Source: an uncultured Clostridia bacterium
GTDB taxonomy: Bacteria; Bacillota; Clostridia; UBA1381
NCBI GenBank assembly: GCA_934444735.1
Contig: CAKSDE010000033.1
Coordinates: 1-7,099 of the forward strand
Direction of reading: 5' to 3'
Length of the DNA: 7,099 bases
The notes beneath the pieces are model-generated. The model had not been told where the DNA came from. It worked only from the letters and a program-made list of their open reading frames with translations, and made no database searches. A program made the position numbers and the translations under genes. Positions 5,061 to 7,099 of the stretch are shown piece by piece; positions within the stretch are counted from its first letter, which is position 1, and every line of letters begins with the position of its first letter.

Positions 5061-6767
5061 TTAACTTGCACAAGCGGCAAAATGAACATCTACGCCCTGT
5101 CTTGTATGTACCGAAACATTGTTTTCAGGTAGCTTTTCAAGGTCGGGTATTTCAATATTGCCTATGCAATTATAATGAATTGTGAGCTGTTGAACGGTTT
5201 TACCGTCAATCTTTTCGGACTGGTGTACTTCAATTTTTTCAATCAATTCGTTTAACATTCTCGGAGTGAGTTTTCTTGCTCTGGTATATTTACGGACAGA
5301 AGCCATAAACATATCAGCCGTTACAGCTTTGCTTTTTTCGGCGTTGAGCTCTGTTTCCAATTCCTTAATGCGTGCCGTAATTTCCTTTTGCTCCGATTCA
5401 TATTTGACGGACAGTTTTGCAAATCTGTCATCACTTATCTTGCCGGAAACATTGTCCTCATAGATATGCTCAAACAAATTATCGAGTTCGTCATTCCTTG
5501 CATTTAATGTATGTAATTCTTTTTGCTTTAATTGTCTTTCCTGTTCTGCTGCTTTTATGGAGTGTCCCATAACAATTTTAGCAAATTCACTCTCATACTG
5601 CGTTGCAAGTTTTGTTAAACGCCTGATTTCGCCAAGTACAACCTTTTCCAAAAAATCAACCCGTATATAGTGCGTTGAATTACAGGTTTTCCGTTTGCCT
5701 TTGTTATATCCCGAACAGTTAAAATACTCTATTTCGGGATTTGACTGGTTGAAATGATAACCGAGATTACTTCCGCAGTCGGCACAGACAAGCAAGCCTG
5801 AAAACATATTTTTTTCGCCGTCTGCTTTTTGCTTTTTGCGTGTTTTTCTGTTTCGTCTTTCTTGTATTGTTTCCCATACACTTCGGTCAACAATAGGCTC
5901 GTGAACATTTTTGAAAACAACCCAATTTTCTCGGTCATTTATTATGCGTCTTTTGTTTTTGTACGATTTTGAATAGGTTTTGAAATTTACTAAGTCGCCG
6001 CAGTATTCTTGTTTTTCCAACATTTTAATAATTACCGAAGAACGCCAATAATACGGATTCGGCATTGATTTTTTACCGCCCCTGTTAATACCCTTGCTTA
6101 ACCAATAATTTATCGGTGTCAAAACTCGTTCGCTTGCAAGAATATCTGCAATTTGGTGACTTCCCAAGCCTTCCAATGTCAAACTGAATATTCGTCTGAC
6201 AACAGCAGCGGCTTCTTCATCAACAACCCAGCTTTTGCTGCCGTCCGGATTTTTCATATATCCATACGGCGGCAATCCCATAGGCTCGCCTGCATTACCC
6301 TTAATCTTATTGCTGATACGGCGTTTTTTTGAAATGTCCCTTGCATACCATTCGTTAAAGAGATTTTTAATCGGAGCAAGTTCATTTTCGCCCTCTTCCG
6401 TATCTATATTGTCTGATACTGCAACAAGTCTTATATCGTGCTCCGGCAAAAATTCCTCTGTCAATTTTCCGACTTCGATATAATTTCTGCCAAGTCTTGA
6501 AAGGTCTTTTACAAATACGGCCGATACCTTGTTGTCCTCAATCGCTTCAATCATTCGTATGTAATCGGGGCGATCCATTGTTACGCCGGAAATACCGTCG
6601 TCGCAAAAAATCAATAGATTTGTATATCCTTTTTCTTTTGCAATTTTGGTAAGTAATTTTTTCTGATTTCCTATACTGTAACTGTCGCCTTCCAAATTAT
6701 CATCACGGGAAAGACGCACATACAAAGCTGCGGTAACTTCTCTCTTTTTATTTTTTGACTGTCTCAT
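5061..6767 (-). CDS. Large serine recombinase (integrase/excisionase) with DUF4368 C-terminus, 568 aa
   Basis: It catalyses site-specific integration and excision of the element through a covalent serine-DNA intermediate. The resolvase domain (about 12-155) has AALYVRLSRDD with catalytic Ser20, DGISGVTMDRPDY with Arg66, and DLSRLGRN with Arg91 and Arg94. The PF07508-type recombinase domain (about 165-300) starts at GLPPYGY. A zinc ribbon follows: CADCG (Cys328, Cys331), Cys351 and Cys362. A charged coiled-coil stretch (about 403-480) precedes the DUF4368 segment (about 485-550, LTPRMLNELIEKIEVH). Length and order fit intact Tn4451/TnpX-like clostridial recombinases, and all catalytic residues are kept. 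ATG 6767 follows AAAGGAGG at 5 bases. It has its own promoter (6814-6842) with a palindrome in the leader. tnpW lies upstream and the inactive mini-recombinase downstream. Confidence 0.95.
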   Translation of the reverse strand: MRQSKNKKREVTAALYVRLSRDDNLEGDSYSIGNQKKLLTKIAKEKGYTNLLIFCDDGISGVTMDRPDYIRMIEAIEDNKVSAVFVKDLSRLGRNYIEVGKLTEEFLPEHDIRLVAVSDNIDTEEGENELAPIKNLFNEWYARDISKKRRISNKIKGNAGEPMGLPPYGYMKNPDGSKSWVVDEEAAAVVRRIFSLTLEGLGSHQIADILASERVLTPINYWLSKGINRGGKKSMPNPYYWRSSVIIKMLEKQEYCGDLVNFKTYSKSYKNKRRIINDRENWVVFKNVHEPIVDRSVWETIQERRNRKTRKKQKADGEKNMFSGLLVCADCGSNLGYHFNQSNPEIEYFNCSGYNKGKRKTCNSTHYIRVDFLEKVVLGEIRRLTKLATQYESEFAKIVMGHSIKAAEQERQLKQKELHTLNARNDELDNLFEHIYEDNVSGKISDDRFAKLSVKYESEQKEITARIKELETELNAEKSKAVTADMFMASVRKYTRARKLTPRMLNELIEKIEVHQSEKIDGKTVQQLTIHYNCIGNIEIPDLEKLPENNVSVHTRQGVDVHFAACAS

Positions 6768-6781
6768 AAAGTCCTCCTTTC

Positions 6782-6792
6782 TTGACAGTCAA
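6782..6792. promoter_or_regulatory. Palindrome TTGACAGTCAA in the recombinase leader (possible operator)
   Basis: A perfect TTGAC/GTCAA inverted repeat around one base lies between the recombinase promoter and its ribosome site, about 15-25 bases into the transcript. This is a good place for a repressor. The minus-strand heptamer GACTGTC within it also occurs upstream of tnpW (7066-7072). Operator function is inferred only. Confidence 0.35.
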
Positions 6793-6813
6793 ATAAACAG
6801 TATTACCAATAAT

Positions 6814-6842
6814 ATTATACCGCGTTTTATTTGTTCTGTCAG
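6814..6842 (-). promoter_or_regulatory. Promoter of the large serine recombinase
   Basis: On the minus strand CTGACA (6842-6837), a 17-base spacer and TATAAT (6819-6814) make a strong housekeeping promoter in the tnpW-recombinase gap. Transcription would begin near 6807, about 40 bases before the recombinase ATG, and could also carry the mini-recombinase gene. Confidence 0.85.
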
Positions 6843-6867
6843 CCGTATTCTGAAAATTTGTGCAATT

Positions 6868-7029
6868 TTATTTTCCGTCTGTCATAAGACGGAGTAAAAC
6901 CGTACCCAAAGTATCGGTTGAGCTTTCTTTGAAAACAGGTTTAACTACAAAGGTGTTTTTGTCAAAATCATATTGTTTCAGTTGTTCCAATTCCGCATTA
7001 TTCTTTTTGATATTTTCATTCTCATTCAT
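6868..7029 (-). CDS. tnpW: Transposon-encoded protein TnpW-like (53 aa)
   Basis: A 53-residue protein starts at ATG 7029-7027 with GAGGT (7042-7038) about 8 bases upstream, and ends with TAA at 6870-6868. The N-terminal half is polar and charged. The C-terminal half, FVVKPVFKESSTDTLGTVLL then RLM, is the conserved block of the TnpW family (PF14202), small proteins of Tn4451-like and conjugative elements. Their function is not established. TnpW genes are typically next to the serine recombinase, as here, where it lies 100 bases upstream. There is no signal or membrane segment. An inverted repeat CCGTCT/AGACGG (6875-6892) falls within its last codons but has no T-run. I am confident of the family, less so of any role in excision. 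Confidence 0.8.
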   Translation of the reverse strand: MNENENIKKNNAELEQLKQYDFDKNTFVVKPVFKESSTDTLGTVLLRLMTDGK

Positions 7030-7042
7030 AGTCTTTTACCTC

Positions 7043-7099
7043 ATACATATTTATGAATGTTTAACGACAGTCTGACAGCCGGTGGCACGGCTCACGGGA
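7043..7099. other. Right-edge fragment, no gene assigned
   Basis: The last 57 bases precede tnpW. Two minus-strand frames are open from the edge and then stop, ending ...REPCHRLSDCR and ...ATGCQTVVKHS, so this may be the 3' end of another element gene. I cannot identify it. A short AGCCG/CGGCT hairpin without a T-run and the repeat GACAG-TCT-GACAG (7066-7078) are present. Confidence 0.35.

Larger units (their letters stand above)
4708..7099 (-). mobile_element. Integrase end of an integrative element (tnpW, large serine recombinase, mini-recombinase), partial
   Basis: Three leftward genes, tnpW, a DUF4368-type large serine recombinase and a small recombinase-like protein, form the recombination module typical of Tn4451-like and related clostridial integrative elements. 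The module usually sits at the element's end, so the attachment junction should lie between the mini-recombinase stop (4737) and the tRNA-Met gene. The rest of the element continues beyond the right edge. No core repeat could be identified because the other end is not visible. Confidence 0.65.

Noticed and set aside
6235..6483. Plus-strand frames opposite the large recombinase (also 5266-5463, and minus 5729-5938)
   Set aside because: Shadows of a well-conserved gene; no start signals or domains.
6875..6892. CCGTCT/AGACGG hairpin as a terminator after tnpW
   Set aside because: Only six pairs, within the coding end, and followed by an A-rich rather than T-rich tract on the minus strand.
6860..7075. 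71-residue plus-strand frame over tnpW
   Set aside because: Overlaps the minus-strand TnpW frame, which has the family's conserved block and a ribosome site.
1..7099. CRISPR arrays, rRNA or a toxin-antitoxin pair
   Set aside because: No spaced direct repeats, no rRNA-like stretches, and no small gene pair with recognisable toxin or antitoxin features.

Overview
The window looks like a piece of the chromosome of a gut-type anaerobic clostridium (Bacillota, probably Oscillospiraceae/Lachnospiraceae-like; this is an inference). The clues are a pyruvate,phosphate dikinase very close to the Clostridium symbiosum enzyme, strong AGGAGG ribosome sites, TTGACA/TATAAT promoters, AT-rich spacers, and small proteins typical of clostridial integrative elements. 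All protein genes are on the minus strand; only the tRNA is on the plus strand.

Left edge (1 to about 540): the beginning of a mobile-element operon that runs leftwards out of the window. It has the first 19 codons of a replication-initiator-like protein (1-58), a 56-residue cysteine-rich zinc-ribbon-like protein (109-279), and three hairpin terminators at 85-120, 311-336 and 501-537. There is no room for a promoter between the first two hairpins and the genes they precede, so these two are probably attenuators inside the operon.

Centre (about 540 to 4660): ordinary chromosome. ppdK (825-3455) has its own extended -10 promoter, a 5' leader filled by two inverted repeats, and a strand-specific terminator at 724-762. 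Upstream of it lies an SGNH/DUF4886 hydrolase gene (3649-4386) with a TTGACA-17-TATACT promoter. That promoter diverges from a perfect-consensus promoter driving an elongator tRNA-Met(CAU) gene (4578-4654) and its terminator.

Right edge (about 4704 to 7099): the integrase end of an integrative element, also running leftwards. It holds tnpW (6868-7029), a promoter, a 568-residue large serine recombinase with a DUF4368 tail (5061-6767), and, 12 bases further on, a 103-residue recombinase-like protein (4737-5048). This last protein has the resolvase fold signature but lacks the catalytic serine and two active-site arginines. The element's end must lie close to the tRNA-Met terminator.

The most interesting point is this inactive mini-recombinase, apparently co-translated with an active large serine recombinase. 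It could be an accessory or directionality subunit, or a decayed copy. The second is the chain of mini-ORFs and attenuator-like hairpins in the left element's leader. The window therefore shows about 4 kb of core chromosome between two mobile segments that point the same way.
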